Shown: positions 22,698 to 31,253, numbered from the stretch's first letter. The stretch is DNA of 64,000 nucleotides from Rhodococcus sp. G-MC3 (GCF_030063335.1 NZ_JASISW010000006.1:124001-188000), one strand, 5' to 3'. Made by a program: numbers and translations. Notes: generated by a model not told the origin, from the sequence alone.

Positions 22698-22711
22698 TAG
22701 AACACGTTCCC
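22698..22711. promoter_or_regulatory. KstR operator (13/14), hsaA side
   Basis: TAGAACACGTTCCC differs from TnnAACnnGTTnnA at the last base only. It lies 40 bases upstream of hsaA. Confidence 0.75.
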
Positions 22712-22720
22712 GTTACTGTC

Positions 22721-22734
22721 GAGAACTTGTTCCA
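22721..22734. promoter_or_regulatory. KstR operator-like site (13/14), middle of hsaA/kshA region
   Basis: GAGAACTTGTTCCA differs from the consensus at the first base. It lies 23 bp (centre to centre) from the hsaA-proximal site, about two helical turns, so cooperative binding is possible. Confidence 0.65.
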
Positions 22735-22765
22735 ACGCTTTCACTAGCCAATTCGTGCACAATTC

Positions 22766-22779
22766 TATAACGTGTTCTA
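22766..22779. promoter_or_regulatory. KstR operator (14/14), kshA side
   Basis: TATAACGTGTTCTA matches perfectly and is identical to the site at kstD. TATAAC inside it could be the kshA -10 element, putting the transcript start near 22779 and leaving a leader of about 34 bases that includes the ribosome site. Confidence 0.88.
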
Positions 22780-22812
22780 GTAACTTGATCGAGCAGAAAG
22801 CAAGGGGTGCAC

Positions 22813-23943
22813 ATGGCTAGGATCCGTGAAATCGACGTGGGAAAAACGCCGACTCGCTATGCACGGGGCTGGCACTGCCTCGGCCTTGCGAAGACGTTCA
22901 TGGACGGGACGCCGCACGCCGTGCAGGCCTTCGGCACCAAACTCGTCGTGTTCGCCGAGTCGTCGGGCAAGATCGTGGTGCTCGACGGTTACTGCCGCCA
23001 CATGGGCGGCGATCTGACGCAGGGAACCGTCAAAGGCGATGCCATTGCCTGCCCGTTCCACGACTGGCGCTGGGGTGCGAGCGGCAAGTGCACAGAGATC
23101 CCCTACGCCCGACGCGTACCGCCGCTCGCCCGGACACGAACCTGGACGACGCTCGAGCAGAACGGGCAGCTCTTCGTCTGGAACGACGCCGAGAACAATC
23201 CGCCGCCCGAGGACGTGACCATCCCCCGCATCGAGGGCGCCTACAGCGACGGGTGGACCGACTGGACGTGGAACTCCATGGTCATCGAGGGCGCCAACTG
23301 CCGCGAGATCATCGACAACGTCGTCGACATGGCGCACTTCTTCTACATCCACTACGCGTTCCCGACCTACTTCAAGAACGTCTTCGAAGGGCACGTCGCG
23401 TCGCAGTACTTGAACACCAAGGGCAGGCCCGACATCGGTATGGCCTCTCAATATGGCGGAGATACGTTGCTGAAGTCCGAGGCGTCGTACTTCGGGCCGT
23501 CGTACATGATCAACCCATTGACCAACATCTACGGCGGGTACGAAGTCAAGAGCGTGTTGATCAACTGTCACTACCCGATCGATCAGAATTCGTTCGTGTT
23601 GCAGTGGGGCATCACCGTCGAGAAGCCTGCGGGAATCGACGAGAAGACCGCGGACAAACTCGCCGAGAAGTTCACCGAGGGAATCAGTGTGGGATTTCTT
23701 CAGGACGTCGAGATTTGGAAGAACAAGACGAAGATCGACAACCCACTCCTATGCGAGGAGGACGGCCCGGTCTACCAACTGCGGCGGTGGTACGACCAGT
23801 TCTACGTCGACGTCGCCGATGTCGACGAGAAGATGACCAGTCGATTCGAGTTCGAGGTCGACACCACCAAAGCCAACGAGGTGTGGCAGCACGAGGTCGA
23901 GGAGAACTTGGCCAAGCAGGCAGCGGAGAAAGCCGACGCATGA
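22813..23943 (+). CDS. kshA: 3-Ketosteroid 9alpha-hydroxylase oxygenase KshA
   Basis: A 376-residue Rieske non-heme iron oxygenase. The Rieske 2Fe-2S ligands are Cys61 and His63 (GYCRHMGG) and Cys80 and His83 (ACPFHDWRWG). The mononuclear iron site includes NVVDMAHFFYIHYAFP near residue 170, with two His and the bridging Asp. KshA 9alpha-hydroxylates AD/ADD, causing opening of ring B once KstD has acted. ATG 22813 has AAGGGG six bases upstream. The reductase KshB is not encoded in the window. The gene overlaps the next ORF by 4 bases. Confidence 0.96.
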   Translation: MARIREIDVGKTPTRYARGWHCLGLAKTFMDGTPHAVQAFGTKLVVFAESSGKIVVLDGYCRHMGGDLTQGTVKGDAIACPFHDWRWGASGKCTEIPYARRVPPLARTRTWTTLEQNGQLFVWNDAENNPPPEDVTIPRIEGAYSDGWTDWTWNSMVIEGANCREIIDNVVDMAHFFYIHYAFPTYFKNVFEGHVASQYLNTKGRPDIGMASQYGGDTLLKSEASYFGPSYMINPLTNIYGGYEVKSVLINCHYPIDQNSFVLQWGITVEKPAGIDEKTADKLAEKFTEGISVGFLQDVEIWKNKTKIDNPLLCEEDGPVYQLRRWYDQFYVDVADVDEKMTSRFEFEVDTTKANEVWQHEVEENLAKQAAEKADA

Positions 23944-24254
23944 AGTGGGCGAAGGCTCCGGATTTCGCCGACGACCCGAACCGGGCCGCGAACGTTCACG
24001 CGCAGACCGTCAGGGACAAGGAGAACTATCTGGATTCGCGGCTCGCACCTGTCGAGTGTCGCGCCTGTGGAACATGCGTTCTCGTGCGTAAGAACAGTGT
24101 CAAACAGACATCGGTGCAGTGGACGTCGAAGCCCGCGAACACGTGTCCCGTGTTCCGGGATGCAGAAAATTCGGCGACGGTCGATTCGTGTCAACGCTTG
24201 CAGGATTCGATCGATCACGCGGTGATGGAAGGAATTCTGTCGGTTCCGAATTGA
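23940..24254 (+). CDS. Small cysteine-motif protein translationally coupled to kshA (Rv3527 position)
   Basis: A 104-residue protein, ATG overlapping the kshA TGA (ATGA). It has five cysteines in a suggestive pattern: C40-x2-C43-x2-C46 (VECRACGTCVLV), then C69 followed by Pro (NTCPVFR), then C84 (VDSCQRL). CxxCxxC plus a distant Cys-Pro recalls 4Fe-4S ferredoxin-type binding sites, but the spacing is not standard, and a zinc site is equally possible. In M. tuberculosis an uncharacterised gene, Rv3527, occupies the same place after kshA. The coupling suggests a role with the oxygenase, such as electron transfer or assembly; this is inference. Confidence 0.8.
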   Translation: MKWAKAPDFADDPNRAANVHAQTVRDKENYLDSRLAPVECRACGTCVLVRKNSVKQTSVQWTSKPANTCPVFRDAENSATVDSCQRLQDSIDHAVMEGILSVPN

Positions 24255-24275
24255 CTACTGGGTAGTCTGGGTCCT

Positions 24276-24812
24276 ATGCCGCCGCTCAGGTATTCCATCA
24301 ACGTCACGCTCGATGGGTGCTGCGATCACCGCTCCATCGTCCCGGACGAAGAAATGCACGCTCGCGCAGCAGCGAACATCGCCCGAGCCGATGCCCTCCT
24401 CTTCGGACGCGTCACCTACGAGATGATGGAGTCCGCGTTCCGTCAATCCCCCGGAGCCGAGACAGACGACCCTTTCGCCCAGACAATCGACGCGGCCAAG
24501 AAATACGTCGTGTCGAGCACGCTCGCTCAAGTCGACTGGAATGCCGAACTCCTGCAGGGAAATTTGGGCGACGCGGTCTCCGCTCTCAAGCGAGAGCCGG
24601 GTAACGGCCTGTTCGTCGGCGGTGTGATGCTGCCGCTCGCCCTGGCAGAGCTCGATTTGATCGACGAGTACGAGTTCGTCGTGCACCCGAGGTTGGTGGG
24701 ACACGGGCCCACGTTGTTCGCGGGGCTGTCGAAGTATGTCGATCTGACACTCGTCGACCGGCAAGAGTTCGGCTCCGGTGCTGTGGCGATGCGGTACGAG
24801 CCGAGAAGGTAA
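24276..24812 (+). CDS. RibD C-terminal-domain / dihydrofolate-reductase-like protein
   Basis: A 178-residue protein with the RibD C-terminal (DHFR-like) fold: RYSINVTLDGCCDH at the N-terminus, ALLFGRVTYEMM around residues 40-51, KKYVVSSTL near residue 75 and GNGLFVGGVMLPLALAELDLIDEYEF near residue 108, where NADPH-binding glycines lie. Single-domain members are common in actinobacteria and mostly uncharacterised. The ATG is 21 bases after the Cys protein, so readthrough from the kshA transcript is possible, but no sterol link is established. Confidence 0.83.
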   Translation: MPPLRYSINVTLDGCCDHRSIVPDEEMHARAAANIARADALLFGRVTYEMMESAFRQSPGAETDDPFAQTIDAAKKYVVSSTLAQVDWNAELLQGNLGDAVSALKREPGNGLFVGGVMLPLALAELDLIDEYEFVVHPRLVGHGPTLFAGLSKYVDLTLVDRQEFGSGAVAMRYEPRR

Positions 24813-24857
24813 GGCGTCTCGCCAAGCGTGTCGGTGGGGCGTTGTAGCTTCCTACCC

Positions 24858-26366
24858 ATGCAGAAGTTGGGGGACTACCGCAGCGCCGACACGCTCACCG
24901 ATCATCAAATCAGCTCCGCCATCGTCGAGCTCACCCACACCGAAAACCAACTCGCCGCAGACAAATACGCACTGCTGGCCCACTTCGCCCGCCGCGGCCT
25001 CAACCTGAAACAAGGACACTCGAGCCCCGCACACTGGCTCGCCACCGGAACCCGAGTGGCCCACGGCAACGCCGACAAACAATTCGACATCGCCACCTGG
25101 CTCACCGCCTGGCCCACCGTCCACACCGCCCTCGCCGCCGGAGACATCCACCCCGCACACGTCCGAGAAATCCACGAAGGATATTGGACAGTGAACACCG
25201 CCGACACCACAATCACCACGCAACAGATGGGCGAGGTCGTGCGACTGCTCCTCGATGCCGCGCTCATCGGGACAGTGCACACCGTCAAAGTCAGAGCCAA
25301 CGAACTCTCCCTCGCCGCCGCCCGCGATGCCCGCGCCCGCCACGAACAGAGACTGCGCGAACAACAACGCCGAGAACAACAGCACCGCGACTGGGAAAAA
25401 CGCCAACACCAACGCGGGCAAGGCAACGACCCCGTACCTGGCAACGACGACAATTCTCGCGAGGACCCCGAACCGGAACCTGCTCCGGGCCCGATCGGGC
25501 CGCCCCCGATCCCGGTGTCGGAGAATGTGGCACTCAACAAGCTGGAGATGTTCCTCCTCGCCAACGGCCGCACCACCGTCAAAGGCGATATCGACACCGT
25601 CCTCGCCGAGAAGCTACGAGCGTCGCTGACAGCGCTGTCCAGGCCGCACCCCGAACCCGACGGCACCCGCGATCCACGCAGTCACGCCCGCCGCAACTCC
25701 GACGCCCTCTCGCAGATACTCGACGAACACAACACCCGAGGCCACAGTGCACGGCCCGCAACTACGCCCGCGGCGGTCAACGTCACCGTCCACCTCCGCG
25801 ACCTCCTCACCCCCGACACCACCACCACCACCGACAACACCGCCGGCAGTAGCGGGACGGGCAGCAGTAGCGGGACGGACAGCGGCAGCGGGACAGGTGG
25901 CGGGACGTCTTCCGGGCCGACCATGGGCGACCCCGACTGGCCGTTCCACCTCGAATGGACCCAGGCCATCAGCGCAACCCTCGCCCGACTCCTCGCCTGC
26001 GACGCCGACCTCACCCCCTTCATCATCGACGACAACGGCATCCCCCTGGCCATGGGACGAACAGTCCGACTCGCCACCGACGAACAACGCCGAGCCGTCA
26101 CCCTCCGCGACCGCTGCTGCATCATGTGCGGCAAACCTGCCACCTGGTGCCAGGTCCACCACATCGTCTTCTTCCGCGACGACGGACCCACCGACATCAC
26201 CAACCTCACCCTCGTCTGCACCACCTGCCACCGGCGCATCCACAACGAAGGCTGGGACATCACCCTCGGAGCAGACGGGCACCCCACCGTCATCCCACCC
26301 GCCACCGAAGACCCACAACGACAACCCAGACCCAGCTACCACCGACAACGAAAACCCGCCGCATGA
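24858..26366 (+). CDS. DUF222 and HNH endonuclease-domain protein (13E12 repeat type)
   Basis: A 502-residue protein with an N-terminal DUF222 helical domain (residues about 10-300) and a C-terminal HNH nuclease motif: RDRCCIMCGKPATWCQVHHI, then TNLTLVCTTCHRRIHNEGWD. This is the 13E12/REP family found in many copies in mycobacteria and rhodococci. Between the domains, near residues 330-353, lies a Gly/Ser/Thr linker encoded by imperfect short repeats. A basic Gln/Arg-rich helix is at residues 155-193. ATG 24858 starts MQKLGDYRSAD. Codon use (ACC, CAC, GCC) is more biased than in the neighbours. Probably a domesticated mobile nuclease; its function is unknown. Confidence 0.86.
   Translation: MQKLGDYRSADTLTDHQISSAIVELTHTENQLAADKYALLAHFARRGLNLKQGHSSPAHWLATGTRVAHGNADKQFDIATWLTAWPTVHTALAAGDIHPAHVREIHEGYWTVNTADTTITTQQMGEVVRLLLDAALIGTVHTVKVRANELSLAAARDARARHEQRLREQQRREQQHRDWEKRQHQRGQGNDPVPGNDDNSREDPEPEPAPGPIGPPPIPVSENVALNKLEMFLLANGRTTVKGDIDTVLAEKLRASLTALSRPHPEPDGTRDPRSHARRNSDALSQILDEHNTRGHSARPATTPAAVNVTVHLRDLLTPDTTTTTDNTAGSSGTGSSSGTDSGSGTGGGTSSGPTMGDPDWPFHLEWTQAISATLARLLACDADLTPFIIDDNGIPLAMGRTVRLATDEQRRAVTLRDRCCIMCGKPATWCQVHHIVFFRDDGPTDITNLTLVCTTCHRRIHNEGWDITLGADGHPTVIPPATEDPQRQPRPSYHRQRKPAA
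25835..25920 (+). repeat. Low-complexity GC-rich repeat inside the HNH gene
   Basis: Imperfect tandem units of the type GGCAGTAGCGGGACGG encode the GSSGTGSSSGTDSGSG linker between the DUF222 and HNH domains. The number of units is likely to vary between strains. Confidence 0.7.
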
Positions 26367-27001
26367 GTCCGCAGATAGGGCCGCCGTGACCACACGCATC
26401 CACCGCCCACACAAGCAGGCGCGGTGGGCAGGGTGCGCAGGCATCGAGGCCGGGCGTCGTCGTGTCGCCTTCCGGGGCACGGCGATATGGTCGGCATCGC
26501 CGTACTCCAGCGGTGCGAAGACAGGTGATGGATGACGTTGCCGGTCAACCGATCTGCTCCTCACCCACCATCTGGGCTACCACCCATATTCGACCGACCA
26601 CACCGGCAGTTGCCCGTCGCACCGATGCCAGCAATGGGCCTCGCCGTTTACCTTGCCGACTGCTCTGACGACCGAACGCTGGCGTCCGCGCCTCCGTAGC
26701 GGCACGACGGCCCCATCCCTCCGCACTGTTCACGCCACTGTCGTTGCCGCCTCGCAGTATCACCTGCACCGGCGCCGAATCGTCGGGCACTGCCGTCGAT
26801 CTGCTGTGCGCCCGCGCACATCGAGATCGCCACTGCCCGGTCCGCGTTCTCGCGACCGTGGACGCCCACCTGAGCCTCGTCACACAACTCCGCTACCAAC
26901 GCCGCATTGCGATCCGTGACCCGCTAGAGCCTGCGGCGAATGTTCAGCAGTCGAATCTCGTGGGTGTCGACGACTTCCATATCGGGTTTGGTCGACCTAT
27001 C
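26367..27001. other. 635 bases without a convincing gene
   Basis: No recognised family is encoded here. On the minus strand, 26899-26648 reads a plausible-looking stretch ([19 protein letters not shown]) with codon use like real genes, but it ends in low-quality sequence and has no proper start. It may be a remnant of a gene lost when the HNH element or its neighbours moved in. No terminator hairpin with a U-tract is evident. Confidence 0.45.
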
Positions 27002-28630
27002 TCAGATCGCGTCTGCGTCGACAGCACTGTGCACACCTTTCGCCGCCCTGGCGCCGGCACGGCGTCCCGAAAAGATACAGTCCGCCAGGGACAATCCACT
27101 GACGTACGAGTTGGAGCAAATTCCGACGGCAGTGCGACCAGCCGCGTAGAGGCCGGCAATACCCTCTCCCGCTGCGTCTTTCACTTGACCGGACTCCTCG
27201 TCAACAACGAGACCGCCCAGCGTGATCATCGGACACGGGTTCATCATCTTGGCGATGCCCGACGCCGCCGGGATCCCGATGTCGAACAGCGCGAACGGCG
27301 CCTGCACCACCGGCCGCCGAAAATCGTCGTGCTTGCCGAACGGATCGGCGCTGCCGGACGCAATGGCAGTATTGTGTCGGTCGACGGTCTCGCGCAACCC
27401 GACCGGATCGATACCGACCTTCCGCGCCAGATCCTCGATGGTGTCGGCTCGTTTCGCCGTCAACATGAGTCCCGCGTTCTGCACCCGCTGAAACCACATC
27501 GACTGCAACGGAAGCTGTTTCTTGGCCTCGCGCACAAGATCCGCGTCCGCGAGCAGCCACCCTCGACCCTCGCCCTTCTCGACGATGACCTGGCCGAGCG
27601 CGGCGCCATAGCGGGACTCGTCGACCATCCGCATCCCTGCCCGGTTCACCAGCAGCGACCCGAGGAACGGTACGGGTGGGACGATGAACCGCCACGCCGA
27701 GATGCTGCCGAGTTTGTCGGTGGCAGCGCCGAGGTCGGTTGCGAGTTGGATACCGCTACCGTCGTCGCCTGCGGTACCGAGCGCGATGCCGCCCGTATAC
27801 GCAGGCGCGTGCGTCTTCATCATCGTGCGGTCTGCGACGAACCCTCCCGCACTCAGGATCACCCCGCTACGTGCCTCGATGCGTAGCACCTTCGCATACT
27901 TCTTCTCGAGATGCGCGAGCCTACGTTCGAGCAGATACCGAAATTGCGGGGCATAGATTCCCGGTTTTGCGGACAAGAGCCCGATCTGTTTGTGCAGAAA
28001 TCGAATTGACGCAGGTGCATCGGCGAGGGAATGACATTCGACGCCGACGACTCGCCCTTCGGCCACGACCAAGGAGCATGCCCGACTCTGCGACATCAGC
28101 CGCACACCCACTCGTTTTGCCGACGCTGCGAGCGGACCGAAGAGCATTTTGCCCGACGTGCCCTTGCCCTTCGCGCGATGGCCCCTCGGCGCTGGTTTCG
28201 CGACGACCCGAAATTCGCCTGCGGCCTCGCTTCCCGAGTAGTACAGGTAATGCCGGTTGCTGGGATACGACGTTTTGTACGGGCAGAGTGACGCCTCGAA
28301 GGGAACGCCCTGGTCCTTCAGCCACTCGATCATTGCTGGACTGTCGTCACAGAATCGGCGCAGAGTTGCCTGCCCGACTGCGTCGCCCACTTCTTTGCTC
28401 AGGTAGGCGAACATGGCGTCGGCCGAATCCTCGATCCCTGCCGACTTCTGCACGGACGTTCCCCCGCCCGCGTAGACGACTCCGCCGGAGATCGTGCTCG
28501 CGCCCCCGCCCACGTATCGGTCGACCGCGATGACGTCGGCTCCGCCTTGGGCTGCCTCGATTGCAGCCGCTGCGCCCGCTGCTCCGAATCCCACGACCAC
28601 CACGTCGGTATGTAAATCCCAGGACACCAC
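27002..28630 (-). CDS. KstD-family flavoprotein, probable 3-oxo-5alpha-steroid 4-dehydrogenase type
   Basis: A 542-residue FAD flavoprotein of the fumarate reductase/KstD superfamily. The dinucleotide fold is VVVGFGAAGAAAAIEAAQGG near residue 10, and SAGGFVADRTMM is near residue 272. Its C-terminal active-site stretch reads SNSYVSGLSLADCIFSGRRA. The SYxSG pattern differs from the HTYxGPG of delta1-dehydrogenases and, as I recall, fits delta4-(5alpha)-ketosteroid dehydrogenases of Rhodococcus. GTG 28630 is chosen after GGGAGGG; GTG 28627 is also possible. It has its own KstR site and is divergent from kstD. It could introduce the 4-ene into 5alpha-steroids. Confidence 0.8.
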   Translation of the reverse strand: MVSWDLHTDVVVVGFGAAGAAAAIEAAQGGADVIAVDRYVGGGASTISGGVVYAGGGTSVQKSAGIEDSADAMFAYLSKEVGDAVGQATLRRFCDDSPAMIEWLKDQGVPFEASLCPYKTSYPSNRHYLYYSGSEAAGEFRVVAKPAPRGHRAKGKGTSGKMLFGPLAASAKRVGVRLMSQSRACSLVVAEGRVVGVECHSLADAPASIRFLHKQIGLLSAKPGIYAPQFRYLLERRLAHLEKKYAKVLRIEARSGVILSAGGFVADRTMMKTHAPAYTGGIALGTAGDDGSGIQLATDLGAATDKLGSISAWRFIVPPVPFLGSLLVNRAGMRMVDESRYGAALGQVIVEKGEGRGWLLADADLVREAKKQLPLQSMWFQRVQNAGLMLTAKRADTIEDLARKVGIDPVGLRETVDRHNTAIASGSADPFGKHDDFRRPVVQAPFALFDIGIPAASGIAKMMNPCPMITLGGLVVDEESGQVKDAAGEGIAGLYAAGRTAVGICSNSYVSGLSLADCIFSGRRAGARAAKGVHSAVDADAI

Positions 28631-28650
28631 TCTTACCCTCCCATCCAAAC

Positions 28651-28664
28651 TGGAACGTGTTTTC
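28651..28664. promoter_or_regulatory. KstR operator (13/14), flavoprotein side
   Basis: TGGAACGTGTTTTC differs from TnnAACnnGTTnnA at the last base. It lies 20 bases upstream of the minus-strand KstD-family gene. Confidence 0.75.
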
Positions 28665-28728
28665 GTTTCAAACGACAAATCTATTGATACTTCCTGGCAG
28701 AAAGCATGGACTGTCGATGCCATCATTC

Positions 28729-28742
28729 TATAACGTGTTCTA
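28729..28742. promoter_or_regulatory. KstR operator (14/14) abutting the kstD start codon
   Basis: TATAACGTGTTCTA matches perfectly and ends one base before the kstD ATG at 28744. TATAAC inside the operator would be the -10 element, so the transcript probably has almost no 5' leader. Confidence 0.9.
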
Positions 28743-28743
28743 C

Positions 28744-30408
28744 ATGAGTACGCAGGAATACGACATCGTCGTGGTCGGAAGCGGCGCAGGCGGCATGACC
28801 GCCGCGCTCACCGCGGCCCACAACGGACAGAGCGTCGTCGTCGTCGAGAAGGCAGCCCACTTCGGTGGATCGACAGCTCGCTCGGGCGGCGGCGTGTGGA
28901 TCCCCAACAACGAGGCACTGCAGGCCGATGGCGTCGACGACACCCCGGAAGCTGCCCGCGACTATCTTCACGCGATCATCGGCGACGTCGTCTCCAAGGA
29001 ACGCATCGACACCTATCTCGAGCGCGGTCCGGAAATGCTGAGCTTCGTCCTGCGCAACTCACCGCTGAAGATGCAGTGGGTCCCCGGTTACTCCGACTAC
29101 TACCCGGAAGCGCCCGGCGGCCGGGTCGGTGGCCGGTCCGTCGAGCCGACCCCCTTCGACGCGAAGTGCCTCGGCGCAGAGGTGAACAATCTCGAACCAG
29201 ACTACGGAAAAGCACCACTCAACGTCGTACTCACCCAGGCCGACTACCGCACCATCAATCTGCTCAGACGTCACCCCAGCGGCATCGCCCGGGTACTTCG
29301 CGTCGGAATGCGCTGGATGGCAGCCAAACTCACTGGTAAACACCTACTTGGCAGAGGCCAGGCACTCGCTGCTGCCCTCCGAGCCGGGCTTGCGGACGCG
29401 AACGTTCCGGTACTCCTCGACACCCCGATGACCGACTTTCACGTCGAGGACGGCCGAGTCACCGGCGTCACCGTCTCCGGCGGCAACGTCTTCAAGGGAA
29501 GACTCGGCGTCGTATTGGCGGCAGGCGGTTTCGAACACAACGAGGAGATGCGTAAGCAGTACCAACGAGAACCCATCGGCACCGAGTGGACCGTGGGTGC
29601 GAAAGCGAACACCGGCGACGGCATCCGAGCCGGTCAGAAGCTCGGCGCTGCAGTCGATCTGATGGACGACTCCTGGTGGGGCCCGTCCATTCCGCTGACC
29701 GGCGGGCCGTGGTTCTGCATTGCCGAGCGCACTTTGCCCGGTGGCATCATGGTCAACGGCTCGGGTAAGCGCTTCCTCAACGAAGCGGCGCCCTACGTCG
29801 AAGCCGTCCATGCGATGTACGGCGGAAAGTTCGGCGTCGGGCAGGGGCCAGGCGAAAACATCCCCACCTGGATGATCATCGACCAGCGCTACCGTGACCG
29901 ATACATCTTCGCGGGTCTGCAACCGAAGAAGGCTTTCCCATCTCGCTGGATGAAAGCGGGCATCGTCGTCAAAGCCGAAACCGTCTCGGAGCTCGCCGAC
30001 AAGACCGGTCTCCCTGTCGCCGAACTCAGCGCAACGGTGGAGCGGTTCAACGGGTTTGCACGCACTGGCGTCGACGAGGATTTCCGCCGCGGCGAGAGCG
30101 GCTACGACAAATATTACGGCGATCCGACCAACAAGCCGAATCCAAGCCTGGGCGTTCTGGACAAGCCACCGTTCTATGCGGTCAAGATGGTGCCGGGCGA
30201 CCTCGGCACCAAGGGCGGCCTCGTCACCGATGCGGACGCTCGCGTGCTGCGTGAGGACGGCACCGTCATCGACGGTTTGTACGCGGTCGGCAACGCCAGC
30301 GCCCCGGTCATGGGACACACCTACGCGGGCCCCGGCGCAACCATCGGGCCGGCGATGACATTCGGCTACCTGGCGGTCCTCGACATGATCGCAAGGGGAC
30401 ATCGGTGA
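28744..30408 (+). CDS. kstD: 3-Ketosteroid delta1-dehydrogenase KstD
   Basis: A 554-residue flavoprotein, the orthologue of Rv3537 KstD. The FAD site is IVVVGSGAGGMTAALTAA (residues 8-25) and the N-terminal segment is STARSGGGVWIPNNEAL. Active-site tyrosine regions are GYSDYYPEAPGGR near residue 118 and MGHTYAGPGATIGPAM near the C-terminus. It introduces the 1,2 double bond that, with KshA, opens ring B. ATG 28744 matches the family N-terminus (MSTQEYDIVVVGSG), yet there is no Shine-Dalgarno because the operator occupies that place. The gene overlaps the next GTG by 4 bases. Confidence 0.95.
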   Translation: MSTQEYDIVVVGSGAGGMTAALTAAHNGQSVVVVEKAAHFGGSTARSGGGVWIPNNEALQADGVDDTPEAARDYLHAIIGDVVSKERIDTYLERGPEMLSFVLRNSPLKMQWVPGYSDYYPEAPGGRVGGRSVEPTPFDAKCLGAEVNNLEPDYGKAPLNVVLTQADYRTINLLRRHPSGIARVLRVGMRWMAAKLTGKHLLGRGQALAAALRAGLADANVPVLLDTPMTDFHVEDGRVTGVTVSGGNVFKGRLGVVLAAGGFEHNEEMRKQYQREPIGTEWTVGAKANTGDGIRAGQKLGAAVDLMDDSWWGPSIPLTGGPWFCIAERTLPGGIMVNGSGKRFLNEAAPYVEAVHAMYGGKFGVGQGPGENIPTWMIIDQRYRDRYIFAGLQPKKAFPSRWMKAGIVVKAETVSELADKTGLPVAELSATVERFNGFARTGVDEDFRRGESGYDKYYGDPTNKPNPSLGVLDKPPFYAVKMVPGDLGTKGGLVTDADARVLREDGTVIDGLYAVGNASAPVMGHTYAGPGATIGPAMTFGYLAVLDMIARGHR

Positions 30409-31253
30409 GCATCGACCTCCATACCGCTCTGGGAGCCGAGCTGCCGCCGATCCAATTCTCCTGGACAGCAACCGATGTGCAGACCTACAACCTCGCGATC
30501 GGCGCCGGCTCGAATCCCCTAAACGAACGCGAACTCCTCTACCTCGACGACGCGAAGCCGTCCGTCCTTCCGACGTTCGCCACGGTCGCATCGACCTTCC
30601 ACGCCACCGAGGCGCCCCAGGTCAAGTTCCCCGGCATCGACATCGATCTCGCAAACGTCGTACACGGCGGCCAGGAAGTGCGGGTGATGGGTCCGATCCC
30701 GCCGTATGGCCAGGCGCGAACAACCACCCGCATCAGCGACATCTGGGACAAGGGGAGCGCCGCGGTGATCCTCCAGGAATCGACGACGACCACACCGGAC
30801 GGTACCGAACTGTGGCGGACCCGGTCGTCGATCTTCGCGAAGGGCGAGGGAGGGTTCGGCGGCGAGCGCGGACCCTCGCACACGCACGCTCCACTCGATC
30901 GAGATCCCGATGCGGTGGTCCTGATACCGATCCTCCCCCAGCAGGCACTGATGTATCGCATGTGCGGTGATCGCAATCCGCTGCATTCGGATCCCGGATT
31001 CGCCAGCGCAGCAGGGTTTCCCCAACCGATACTGCACGGTCTGTGCACCTACGCAATGGTGTGTCGAGCCATCTCCGCTGCACTTCCGGGTGCACCCACC
31101 ACCGGCTTCGCCGCTCGGTTCGCCGGCGTCGTGTATCCGGGCGAGACGCTCGAGTGCCAAATCTGGGACAACGAAAACGAGTTGACGGCGATCGTCACGA
31201 TCCCCGAGCGAAGTGGCGCTACAGTTCTCACCGACGTCGTCCTGAAGCGCTGA
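30405..31253 (+). CDS. MaoC-type (R)-specific enoyl-CoA hydratase (Rv3538-like)
   Basis: A 282-residue double-hotdog enoyl-CoA hydratase of the MaoC/2-enoyl-CoA hydratase 2 family. The catalytic hydratase motif is YRMCGDRNPLHSDPGFA around residue 185, with Asp and His as expected, followed by PQPILHGLCTYA. The N-terminal half is a degenerate hotdog. The GTG overlaps the kstD stop (GTGA). M. tuberculosis Rv3538 lies in the same place after kstD. It is likely to hydrate a steroid side-chain enoyl-CoA in beta-oxidation. Confidence 0.9.
   Translation: MSIDLHTALGAELPPIQFSWTATDVQTYNLAIGAGSNPLNERELLYLDDAKPSVLPTFATVASTFHATEAPQVKFPGIDIDLANVVHGGQEVRVMGPIPPYGQARTTTRISDIWDKGSAAVILQESTTTTPDGTELWRTRSSIFAKGEGGFGGERGPSHTHAPLDRDPDAVVLIPILPQQALMYRMCGDRNPLHSDPGFASAAGFPQPILHGLCTYAMVCRAISAALPGAPTTGFAARFAGVVYPGETLECQIWDNENELTAIVTIPERSGATVLTDVVLKR

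Noticed and set aside
25614-26564. 316-codon minus-strand frame
   Set aside because: It is antisense to the HNH domain gene, Gly/Val-rich, explained by the ACC/CAC/GCC codon bias of that gene.
29344-30591. 415-codon minus-strand frame
   Set aside because: It is antisense to kstD, which is firmly identified.
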